A DNA stretch of 64,000 bases from positions 19,411 through 83,410 of the forward strand of contig JBEBXH010000015.1 in assembly GCA_040391785.1 (NCBI GenBank). The letters run 5' to 3'. Below the pieces are notes generated by a model. It saw only the letters and a list, made by a program, of their open reading frames with translations, had not been told where the DNA came from and searched no databases. Both the position numbers and the translations under genes were made by a program. The number at the start of each line of letters is the position of its first letter. The stretch's first letter is position 1. Below, piece by piece: positions 25,595 to 32,393 of this stretch. The DNA comes from UBA5239 sp040391785 (lineage in GTDB: Bacteria; Verrucomicrobiota; Lentisphaeria; Victivallales; Victivallaceae).

Positions 25595-26068
25595 TCAGTT
25601 GACGCTGATCTTTTTCATAATGACCCCGCTGCTGTCGGGATACGCCGTGAATTCAACCGCGAGCACATGCTCCTGGTTGCCGTCCAGCCGGTAGGTGCAC
25701 GAGGGGCGCATCACCGCCGCCGGGAATTCATAACCGGCCTTATCATCCGGGTTGACCGGGGTCAGGCGCAGGAGTCCGCTGCGGCTTTTCAGGTCCACAC
25801 CGATGAGGCCGAGATTGATTTCGCCCGTGTCGTCGAGCATGGATTCAAAAGCTTTGTCGATCTCCTTCAAATCGGCGCTGATACTCACCTTCATACCGGT
25901 CACGATTTCGCGCAATACCGCGCCGCCGCTCTGGTCGCATTTGGATTCATAAACCTGCGGTTCGATCTTGATCTGCGGCGGATTCTGGGTACCCCCCAAT
26001 ACCTGCCCTTTGAAAGTCAGGGCGCAGGAGCCGATCTTGAAATTCTGGACATTATAACTGTTCGACAT
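25595..26068 (-). CDS. Phage-type tail tube protein
   Basis: 157 residues with the features of a gpV/Hcp-like tail tube monomer: a beta-rich fold with QVYESKCDQSGGAVLREIVTGMKVSISADLKEID in the N-terminal half (quoted in two parts: QVYESKCDQSGGAVLRE and VTGMKVSISADLKEID). The C-terminal sheet is YRLDGNQEHVLAVEFTAYP. Such proteins polymerise into the inner tail tube. AAGGAGA lies 5 bases before the ATG. It is the first gene of the tail arm, transcribed away from the head arm, and is followed at 13 bases by the tail chaperone. Confidence 0.82.
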   Translation of the reverse strand: MSNSYNVQNFKIGSCALTFKGQVLGGTQNPPQIKIEPQVYESKCDQSGGAVLREIVTGMKVSISADLKEIDKAFESMLDDTGEINLGLIGVDLKSRSGLLRLTPVNPDDKAGYEFPAAVMRPSCTYRLDGNQEHVLAVEFTAYPDSSGVIMKKISVN

Positions 26069-26097
26069 GTTGATCTCCTTTCGGGTTGTTGTCTGTG

Positions 26098-26165
26098 AAC
26101 TAACTTTACGAAAAAGGTCAACCTGACGCTCGATTCGTGCGTGAAGTTGACCATTTTCATTAGTT
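26098..26165. promoter_or_regulatory. Large inverted repeat between head and tail arms
   Basis: GGTCAACCTGACGC (26116-26129) and GCGTGAAGTTGACC (26139-26152) are inverted repeats matching at 12 of 14 positions around a 9-base centre. Outer AACTAA (26098-26103) and TTAGTT (26160-26165) extend the dyad. It fills the gap between the two divergent arms (26069-26200), so it could be a shared operator or a structured leader. Confidence 0.6.
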
Positions 26166-26200
26166 GTAACCGCAAACCTTCAACCAAAAAGGAGACAGCA

Positions 26201-26818
26201 ATGGAACTGATGGAAATCATCAGAAAAGCCGCGGCCAGCGAAGTTCTGAATCAGGAAGAAAAGGACTTCCTGGCTTCGTACAAGCCGCAAGATGCCCCGA
26301 AAGGACGGCTGGACAACGAAATAAAGCGGAACCGGGAACTGGCGGCGCGCAATCAGGAGCTCACCGCCTCCATCGACGAGTTGACCGGCAAACTCGAAGA
26401 CCTGGAGTCCCAGTCCGCCCCCGAACCCGTCCGGCAGAGAAAAGAATACATGCGCGAAATCAACCAGCTGAAAAAGAATATCAAACTGCTGGCCGAAGAA
26501 CGCGACGGTCACCGCGACGAACTGCAGAAAATCAAATTCCGCAGCCGCGTAACCGATATCGCCGGACATTATCAGTTCAACGATCCGGAGTATCTCGAAT
26601 ATCTGCTGGGCAAGAATCAGCTCGATGCCGAAGACCCCGAACAGGTCAAGGACTTCATGGCCCGTATCCGCGAGGAAATGCCGCGCCACTTCAAGGTGCA
26701 GCTGCGTCCCGGCGGCGGCAGCAATCCCGGTCACGACCATCTCGCTGATTTCACCTCGGCCCAACAATCCGGCGACATCATGCAAATGCTTTGCCACGCC
26801 CCCGAACTCAAGAACTAA
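26201..26818 (+). CDS. Capsid scaffolding-like protein
   Basis: 205 residues, highly charged and helical. A long coiled coil (about residues 45-110, LDNEIKRNRELAARNQEL and QLKKNIKLLAEERDGHRDEL) precedes a compact C-terminal domain IKFRSRVTDIAGHYQFNDPE. This resembles GP20-type scaffolding proteins encoded just before major capsid genes. AAGGAGA 5 bases before the ATG at 26201 fixes the start; an earlier in-frame ATG lies inside the inverted repeat and has no ribosome site. It should guide capsid assembly and be removed afterwards. No separate protease gene is present. Confidence 0.78.
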   Translation: MELMEIIRKAAASEVLNQEEKDFLASYKPQDAPKGRLDNEIKRNRELAARNQELTASIDELTGKLEDLESQSAPEPVRQRKEYMREINQLKKNIKLLAEERDGHRDELQKIKFRSRVTDIAGHYQFNDPEYLEYLLGKNQLDAEDPEQVKDFMARIREEMPRHFKVQLRPGGGSNPGHDHLADFTSAQQSGDIMQMLCHAPELKN

Positions 26819-26839
26819 CCCTTAACAAAGGAAAAAAAC

Positions 26840-27988
26840 ATGACTCTCTACACTTACAGCTTCCAGGAAAAACGCCGCGATCTCTCCGACATCCTCTCCA
26901 CCGTGATCAAGAATGAACCCCGGTTCATCTCCTGCTTCAAACGCGTGGGCGACGCCACCCAGCAGAAACACGAATGGCTCGAGGACCAGATCGCCGGCCG
27001 CTCCGTGACCGTACAGTCCATCAGCGCCGAGGTCATCACGCTCTCCGCTACCGATGCCGCCAAAGTCAAGGTCGGTACCCTGCTGGTAATCAAAGACGAT
27101 TCGGCATTGTTCCGCATCGCTCAGATCAACAGCGCCACCACGTTCGCGCTGACCAAAGTCGCGGCCAACGGCTCGGCCACGGTCGCTCCGGTCGCCGGCG
27201 CCGTCATGAACATCGTCAGCACTCCGATTGCGGAAGGCAGCGCCACCGGCGAAGGCGAGGAAACCTCGCACCTCTCCGATACCGCGTACAACTGCACCCA
27301 GATTTTCCGCAAGGACATCGTGATCACCGGTTCCGCCCTGGCCATCAGCGTGGCCGGCAATGTGGATAACCAGCTGAACCGCCAGACCAATTTCGCCCTC
27401 GGAGAACTCTCCCGCGACCTGAACCGCGTGGCGCTGTTCGGCCGCCGCACCGAAAACACGGTCGCGGCCCGCGGCGAAATCGGCGGCATCTACCACTTCA
27501 CCGAAGGCAGCGCGCTGAAGATCAATGCCAACGGCTCGATCATCGACAGTTTCATGATCAACGACGGTGCCCAGGCCGTCCTCGGCGAAGGCGGTGTTCC
27601 CACCCAGATCCTCTGTTCGCCCGGACAGGCCCGCGTGCTCTCCAACGAGTACAAGAACCGCCTGCAGATCGTCCGCTCCGACGACGCCCGCGGCGCCTAT
27701 GTCGCCGTCATCATCAATGAAAGCAACGGCAGCACCATGACCATCATGGCCGATCCGGACGTACCGGACACCGAAGCCTGGGTGAACGACGTCAACGGTT
27801 TCGGACTCTCGAACCTGCACGGCCGCGCCATCAGCGACCAGGATTCCACCCCGAAGGGCTTCGACGGCGTCAAGCGCATGGCCCTCGGCGAACTGACGCT
27901 GGAGTTCAAGAACGCCCACCAGCGCCTCTGTCGCATCTACGGTCTCAAGCCGAGTGCCCAGGCCCTGGCCGCGCTCCGCTCCGAATAA
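26840..27988 (+). CDS. Major capsid protein, SU10/DUF5309-like (HK97 fold)
   Basis: 382 residues. It opens YTYSFQEKRRDLSDILSTVIKNEPRFISCF and continues with KHEWLEDQIAGRS (quoted in parts), the arrangement of SU10-like/DUF5309 capsid proteins. The central part is an Ala/Val-rich beta insertion (residues about 55-130). The P-domain then follows (ELSRDLNRVALFGRRTEN, GGIYHFTEG, ILCSPGQARVLSNEYKNRL, ALGELTLEFKNAHQRLCRIYGL). It forms the icosahedral shell. It lies 21 bases after the scaffold gene and ahead of a strong terminator, consistent with high expression. It appears intact. Confidence 0.85.
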   Translation: MTLYTYSFQEKRRDLSDILSTVIKNEPRFISCFKRVGDATQQKHEWLEDQIAGRSVTVQSISAEVITLSATDAAKVKVGTLLVIKDDSALFRIAQINSATTFALTKVAANGSATVAPVAGAVMNIVSTPIAEGSATGEGEETSHLSDTAYNCTQIFRKDIVITGSALAISVAGNVDNQLNRQTNFALGELSRDLNRVALFGRRTENTVAARGEIGGIYHFTEGSALKINANGSIIDSFMINDGAQAVLGEGGVPTQILCSPGQARVLSNEYKNRLQIVRSDDARGAYVAVIINESNGSTMTIMADPDVPDTEAWVNDVNGFGLSNLHGRAISDQDSTPKGFDGVKRMALGELTLEFKNAHQRLCRIYGLKPSAQALAALRSE

Positions 27989-28004
27989 GTTCCCCAACCC
28001 CCTT

Positions 28005-28032
28005 CCCCCTGCACCCGCAGGGGGATTTTTTT
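28005..28032 (+). terminator. Rho-independent terminator after the capsid gene
   Basis: CCCCCTGC, loop ACCC, GCAGGGGG forms a perfect 8-bp stem, followed by A and seven T. It lies 16 bases past the capsid stop and 15 bases before the connector gene, so it should limit expression of that gene relative to capsid. Confidence 0.93.
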
Positions 28033-28047
28033 GACTAAGGAAGAATT

Positions 28048-28416
28048 ATGATTACACTTGAAGATGCCAACAATTATTTCCAGAACCATCTGGACGGCGC
28101 CAAATGGCTGGCGCTGGCGGAAGAAACCCGCAGCGCGGCGCTGCAGATGGGTGCTCGCGACATTGCCGCCCGGCTGAACCGCGAATCGATCGATCCGGCC
28201 CGGATCTTTCAGCTCTACGCCGCCTGCGAACAGGCTATTTTTCTGGCACTGGACGAAAGCGGCCGCCGCGAGCTTTTTGTGGAAAGCGAGCAGATCGAGG
28301 GCCTCGGCAGCGTCAAATACGCCCTGCCCTCCAAAACTGAAAGTGGCTGGTCGCCGCGCGCCCTCCGTTTCATCGAATGCGAGCTGAATTTATTTCCGCG
28401 CATCGGCCGCGGCTGA
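28048..28416 (+). CDS. Head-completion/connector protein (DnaT_2-like)
   Basis: 122 residues beginning MITLEDANNYFQNHLDGAKW and continuing ETRSAALQMGARDIAARLN. This matches the pattern of small phage proteins annotated as 'DnaT-like' or head-tail connectors (a YFxxxLxxxxW helix, then an AL..A.R.I...L helix). In typical phages this gene directly follows the capsid gene and its product joins head to tail. It ends the head arm; no neck, closure or portal gene follows. The next gene reads on the opposite strand. Confidence 0.72.
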   Translation: MITLEDANNYFQNHLDGAKWLALAEETRSAALQMGARDIAARLNRESIDPARIFQLYAACEQAIFLALDESGRRELFVESEQIEGLGSVKYALPSKTESGWSPRALRFIECELNLFPRIGRG

Positions 28417-28424
28417 CCCAATTA

Positions 28425-28468
28425 TCGGACCTGCTTGCCACGCCGTAGTGCAACGAAGGCGGGTCCGA
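28425..28468. terminator. Inverted repeat between convergent genes
   Basis: TCGGACC (28425-28431) and GGTCCGA (28462-28468) with extra pairing (TGC-TT against AAGGC) close a 30-base loop in the 52-base gap between the connector gene and pseudopilin B. No T-run follows, so termination is possible but uncertain. The arrangement also resembles a dispersed REP-type palindrome. Confidence 0.45.
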
Positions 28469-29266
28469 CTACTTATTGCGTTTGAAGTACCAGAGTGCGT
28501 CGTCTTTGCTTCCGCCGGGCCAGCCCAGCTTGTAGATGTTCTTGACCTCAAGATCGCCATAGCCCCAACCGGAGTGCGTATAACCCAGCGTTTCGGAACT
28601 CACGTGCCCATCGACCCAACCGATATTGGCGCGTCCGTTGTGACGAAAATGCATGGTCGGGCTGGCCCCGCCCCATCCTTCATCCGTCTCGTCTTCCTTC
28701 AGGTAAAGCGGCGCAAACATATCATACTGCTCCACAAAGACCCCGCCGTTGATTCCGGCATTATCCGCGAAAACCACCGTCTGCGACGGCTTTTTAATCT
28801 CCGAAGTCTTTGCCGGGAAGCTCGCCGGCCACGACATCCATTTGCTGCCGATCACTGCGGAATATCCATAACCGCCGTTGCCATTGTTGGTATCGGCGAC
28901 ATCGCCGAAAACGCCCGTCGGGCACCGCCGGATTCCCTCGCTGTTGCCCAGGAAATCGTTCAAACCGCCTTCCGGTTTGATATCGCTGGTGCCGTAGGAG
29001 CCGCCGGTGGCTTTGCCGCACCAGATATCCGAGCCCACGGCCAGGGGAATGAAATATCCCTCGTAATTGTCGCAATAAAGATTCAGCGCCAGCGGCAGTT
29101 GTTTGAGGTTGTTGGTGCAGCTGATCATTTTGGCTTTTTCGCGGGCGGAATTCAGCGCGGGCAAGAGCATTCCGGCCAGGATGGCGATGATCGCGATCAC
29201 TACGAGGAGTTCAATGAGGGTGAAATCATTGACGGACAGACGGCAGGTACGGGTGTGCTTAAACAT
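28469..29266 (-). CDS. Prepilin-like protein B under a cobalamin riboswitch
   Basis: 265 residues. The leader MFKHTRTCRLSVND is longer than in the other copies and is followed by FTLIELLVVIAIIAILAG. The C-terminal H-X9-DG motif is perfect (H, nine residues, DGHV). The residue before Phe is Asp rather than Gly. The ATG at 29266 follows AAAGG by 7 bases; the frame extends upstream only into the riboswitch. No regulator or glycosidase gene is adjacent. Instead the leader folds like a cobalamin riboswitch, so this surface protein may belong to B12 acquisition or to a B12-dependent metabolism. That is inference. Confidence 0.9.
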   Translation of the reverse strand: MFKHTRTCRLSVNDFTLIELLVVIAIIAILAGMLLPALNSAREKAKMISCTNNLKQLPLALNLYCDNYEGYFIPLAVGSDIWCGKATGGSYGTSDIKPEGGLNDFLGNSEGIRRCPTGVFGDVADTNNGNGGYGYSAVIGSKWMSWPASFPAKTSEIKKPSQTVVFADNAGINGGVFVEQYDMFAPLYLKEDETDEGWGGASPTMHFRHNGRANIGWVDGHVSSETLGYTHSGWGYGDLEVKNIYKLGWPGGSKDDALWYFKRNK

Positions 29267-29305
29267 TTTTTGACCTTTGGTGTTACGCGCACTATGCATT
29301 TCTGC

Positions 29306-29398
29306 TCTCAAAGTACGGGGTCCGACTCATGGCTTTCACCATTTACGGTTGCGCGACAGTTCCCGGTTTTCACGGGATTCACCGTTCTCGCTTTGAGA
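29306..29398 (-). ncRNA. Cobalamin riboswitch (short, AdoCbl/AqCbl-variant type)
   Basis: Minus-strand leader of pseudopilin B. It contains the conserved cobalamin core: TCCCG TGAAAA CCGGGA (29361-29378) and ACTGTCGCGCAACCGT (29345-29360), with ACGGT at 29381-29385 pairing with the final ACCGT. A small hairpin ATGG/CCAT follows (29329-29342). The closing stem is TCTCAAAG with CTTTGAGA (29306-29313, 29391-29398). Peripheral arms are short, as in Cbl-II and variant classes. The 3' strand of the closing stem (CTTTG) could instead pair with CAAAG at the ribosome site, a possible switch. Confidence 0.82.
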
Positions 29399-29407
29399 TT
29401 TTCATAT

Positions 29408-29435
29408 AATATACAGCCCTTGACGGAAAAATCAA
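29408..29435 (-). promoter_or_regulatory. Promoter for the riboswitch and pseudopilin B
   Basis: Minus strand TTGATT (29430-29435), 16-base spacer, TATATT (29408-29413). Transcription would begin near 29401, right at the first strand of the riboswitch closing stem, which supports both calls. Confidence 0.65.
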
Positions 29436-29452
29436 TCCAATTGTTGAAAATA

Positions 29453-29474
29453 CGGTTTACAAATTCATAAACCG
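29453..29474. promoter_or_regulatory. Candidate operator upstream of the helicase gene
   Basis: CGGTTTA and TAAACCG are perfect 7-base inverted repeats around an 8-base centre, ending 15 bases before the helicase start. It could be a repressor site or a leader hairpin for that gene. Confidence 0.4.
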
Positions 29475-29489
29475 GCTGTAAATTATTAG

Positions 29490-31607
29490 ATGATTAAACC
29501 CACAGAAGACATCCGCAGACTCGATGACCGTTTTTTTGACGAAACGGAACCGCCTGCCGTGGAAATTCCGCTTGAGGAATTCATGGTGGAGGAGTACGAA
29601 GCCGTGAGCTACCGTGAAGTCGGCGAAATCACCGACATCCCCGATATCGTCACCCCGACCCGCGATTTCTTCGCCGAAACCGGCCCGCTCGCCAAATCCG
29701 CCATGGCCGATAACCGCCCCTACGAGCACCGTCCGCAGCAGACCGATATGGCGATCAATACCGCCATGGCGCTGCAGGGCCGTTACAATTTCTGCGTCGA
29801 GGCCCCCACCGGCGTCGGCAAAAGTTTCGCTTATCTGATCCCGGCCATTCATTTCGCCAAAACCCAGACCTGCCCGGTGGTCATCTCCACCGAAACGATC
29901 AACCTGCAGGAACAGTTGATCGAAAAAGATATTCCGTTTTTGAGCGAAGTCACCGGCATCGAGTTCCGCGCGGCTCTCGCCAAGGGCCGCAGCAACTACC
30001 TGTGCCAGCGCCGTTTGCACATGGCCTCGTCCGAGCATCAGGACCAGCTGCTGCCGCTGGCCTCGCTGGTACTGGACCTCGAGCGCATGGCGCACTGGCT
30101 CGACAAAGGCGGCACCGGCGACCGCGACGACATCAATTTCCGCTATGACCCCATCGCCTGGAGTTACTGCTGCTGCGAGGCCGGCAACTGCATGGGCAAC
30201 AAATGCGCCTATTTCCGCAGCTGTTTCTACTGGAAGGCCCGGATGGAGTGGGAAAAAGCCGACATCATCGTGACCAATCACGCCATGTTTTTCACCGATT
30301 TGAAGATGAAACAGGACGTCAGCCTCGACATGACATTGCTCCCCAAGTGGAGCGCCGTCATCATCGACGAAGCCCACACGCTTGAGGACAGCGCCGCTTC
30401 GCACCTCGGTTTGCGGGTCTCCAGCGGCGGACTGCATGGCTTCCTGAACCGTCTCTTCAACCCCGACAACGGTCGCGGCATCCTGCTGCGCAAGGGCGAG
30501 GAAGCGATGAACCTGCGCAAGATCATCGCCGAGCTCAAACCGCAGACCAGCGCCTTCTTTTCGCTGTTCGAAAACATGCTGGCGGAGAAAAACGATTCCG
30601 TTTACCGCGTCCATACTCCGAAAATGGTGCCGAACCTGCTCGCCGCCGGCCTCGGCCGCCTCCGCAACGCCCTGGCGGCATTTGCCGAAATCCAGGAGGA
30701 AGACAAAAACTTCAAAACCGAGCTCGAGGCCCAGGTCAGCCGCTGCGACGCCTTTATCGACGGCATCGATGCCTTTATCGACATGGCTTATCCCGAGCAC
30801 GTCTATTGGATCGAGGAGGAAAAAGGCGGCGTAACGCTGCAGGGCGCCCCCCTGAACATCCCGGAACTGCTCGAACAAATCCTGTTCCACAAACGCTACC
30901 CGGTGGTCCTGACCAGCGCCACGCTCACGGTCCGGCGGACCTTCGACTATTTCCGCTCGCGCACCGGCTTTATCAACGGCACCGAATTGAGGCTGGATTC
31001 GCCGTTCTCGCCCGATCAGGTGCGGCTCTATATCCCGCGCTCGATGCCGGAGCCGAACCACGACGATTACAAAGACGCGCTGGTGCAGCAGATCCCGCGC
31101 TTCCTGGACGTGACCCACGGCAAAGCATTCGTGCTTTTCACCAGCTACCAGCTGCTGCGCCACTGCGCGGAAAAACTGCATCATTATTTCGACGAAAGAG
31201 GCATCACACTCTTCACCCAGGGCGAAATGAACCGCACGCAAATGCTGCGCGAATTCAAAAACGACATCGACTCGGTGATTTTCGGCACGGACAGTTTCTG
31301 GACCGGCGTCGACGTGCCGGGCGAAGCCCTCAGCAACGTAATCCTGACCAAGTTTCCGTTTGCCGTGCCGTCGCACCCGCTGATCGCCGCCCGTTGCGAA
31401 CGCATCGAAAAATCCGGCCAGAGCGCCTTCATGGAATACAGCCTGCCGGAAGCGGTGCTGAAGTTCCGCCAGGGCATCGGCCGACTGATCCGCAGCAAGG
31501 ACGACACCGGCATCATCGTGATCCTCGACCGACGCGTCATCTCCAAACGCTACGGCCAGATGTTCATCGAATCCCTGCCCCCCTACCCCGTCGAATACGT
31601 CAACTAA
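29490..31607 (+). CDS. DinG-family ATP-dependent helicase (XPD-like, iron-sulfur)
   Basis: 705 residues. Walker A is EAPTGVGKS (104-112), the DEAH box is at 293-296 (VIIDEAHTLED), and the C-terminal helicase motifs are SFWTGVDVPGEAL and VLKFRQGIGRLIRS. Between motifs Ia and II lie Cys172, the Cys227-229 cluster, Cys234, Cys239 and Cys245, as in the 4Fe-4S domain of XPD/DinG helicases. They unwind 5'-3' and act on forked DNA, R-loops or G-quadruplexes. An extra acidic N-terminal ~70 residues precedes the helicase core. It stands alone with a short AT-rich promoter region upstream, which argues for DNA repair rather than the plasmid/type IV CRISPR contexts of some DinG genes. Confidence 0.93.
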   Translation: MIKPTEDIRRLDDRFFDETEPPAVEIPLEEFMVEEYEAVSYREVGEITDIPDIVTPTRDFFAETGPLAKSAMADNRPYEHRPQQTDMAINTAMALQGRYNFCVEAPTGVGKSFAYLIPAIHFAKTQTCPVVISTETINLQEQLIEKDIPFLSEVTGIEFRAALAKGRSNYLCQRRLHMASSEHQDQLLPLASLVLDLERMAHWLDKGGTGDRDDINFRYDPIAWSYCCCEAGNCMGNKCAYFRSCFYWKARMEWEKADIIVTNHAMFFTDLKMKQDVSLDMTLLPKWSAVIIDEAHTLEDSAASHLGLRVSSGGLHGFLNRLFNPDNGRGILLRKGEEAMNLRKIIAELKPQTSAFFSLFENMLAEKNDSVYRVHTPKMVPNLLAAGLGRLRNALAAFAEIQEEDKNFKTELEAQVSRCDAFIDGIDAFIDMAYPEHVYWIEEEKGGVTLQGAPLNIPELLEQILFHKRYPVVLTSATLTVRRTFDYFRSRTGFINGTELRLDSPFSPDQVRLYIPRSMPEPNHDDYKDALVQQIPRFLDVTHGKAFVLFTSYQLLRHCAEKLHHYFDERGITLFTQGEMNRTQMLREFKNDIDSVIFGTDSFWTGVDVPGEALSNVILTKFPFAVPSHPLIAARCERIEKSGQSAFMEYSLPEAVLKFRQGIGRLIRSKDDTGIIVILDRRVISKRYGQMFIESLPPYPVEYVN

Positions 31608-31619
31608 GCGAGGTCCACC

Positions 31620-32393
31620 ATGCATAAATTATTTCTCTCTGCGTTGGTACTGATTTCCTGCGCCATCCTTTCGGCTGAAGAAAAATTCGAACTCCGGTCC
31701 ATTCCTTACGAAGTCGACGGCGTTAAATACGAATGCAAGACGTATTACACGACCCACAAACAAAATTCCAGCAAAATGCACGAAAAAATAATGAATCTTG
31801 TTTGGGAAAAAATCTCTACTCTGAATGGCGTTCCCAAAGTCACCTCCGAACAAGAAGCCCAAATCAACATAGTAGTCTATAACGAAATAGCCGGCAACGA
31901 AGAGCTCTTTAAACTAGCCCGTCTAATATTACCTCAGCTTGACCGCTATGCAGAAGGAATCGTGATGCAGCATGAGCAAAAGCTAGACCCGCTGGAAGTC
32001 GGCAAAAAGCTTTTTGGCGACACTGCCATGATATCTTGGATGAATGCCTCCTGTTCTTACACATATGAGTGGGCCAAAAAGTTTCAGACTTATGATGAAA
32101 AAGAAAAGATCGGCACCTTATTTACCGACCCAAAAATCCGAATGGCTAAACTTATCATCCTTGGGGAAAAACTGTCCGCCCGATATCCGACGGAAGAAGA
32201 TGGCCTGAACCATATTATCGCTCAGCTAGAAGGACTGAATATAAAAGTTCCGGAAGAATATAAAGCGATAAAAACCAACATCCGCACCGCCCTGAAAAAC
32301 GTCTACAAAATTTTGAAATTGGAATGGCCGGAAGAAATGAAGCAAATTGTAAAAATCATTCAAACGCCCACCTCCGCTGAACCCGCCAACTAG
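31620..32393 (+). CDS. Secreted protein of unknown function
   Basis: 257 residues with a signal peptide (MHKLFLSALVLISCAILSAEE). The mature part is charged and mostly helical, with no recognisable motif. It begins 12 bases after the helicase stop, but codon use differs sharply: frequent CTA, ATA and AAT codons and visibly lower GC than the helicase. A separate origin or relaxed selection is possible. Its stop overlaps the end of the convergent membrane protein gene by 4 bases. Confidence 0.75.
   Translation: MHKLFLSALVLISCAILSAEEKFELRSIPYEVDGVKYECKTYYTTHKQNSSKMHEKIMNLVWEKISTLNGVPKVTSEQEAQINIVVYNEIAGNEELFKLARLILPQLDRYAEGIVMQHEQKLDPLEVGKKLFGDTAMISWMNASCSYTYEWAKKFQTYDEKEKIGTLFTDPKIRMAKLIILGEKLSARYPTEEDGLNHIIAQLEGLNIKVPEEYKAIKTNIRTALKNVYKILKLEWPEEMKQIVKIIQTPTSAEPAN

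Noticed and set aside
26822..27997. 391-codon open frame opposite the capsid gene
   Set aside because: Capsid frame is well supported; the opposite frame is a compositional artefact of GC-rich codons.
16429..28416. Complete inducible prophage
   Set aside because: No integrase, repressor, terminase, portal, lysis genes or flanking attachment-site repeats were found.
29457..31625. Very long open frame opposite the helicase gene
   Set aside because: Antisense shadow: the helicase frame has full motifs, codon bias and a start site, while the opposite frame is Val/Gly/Ala/Asp-rich with no recognisable domain.
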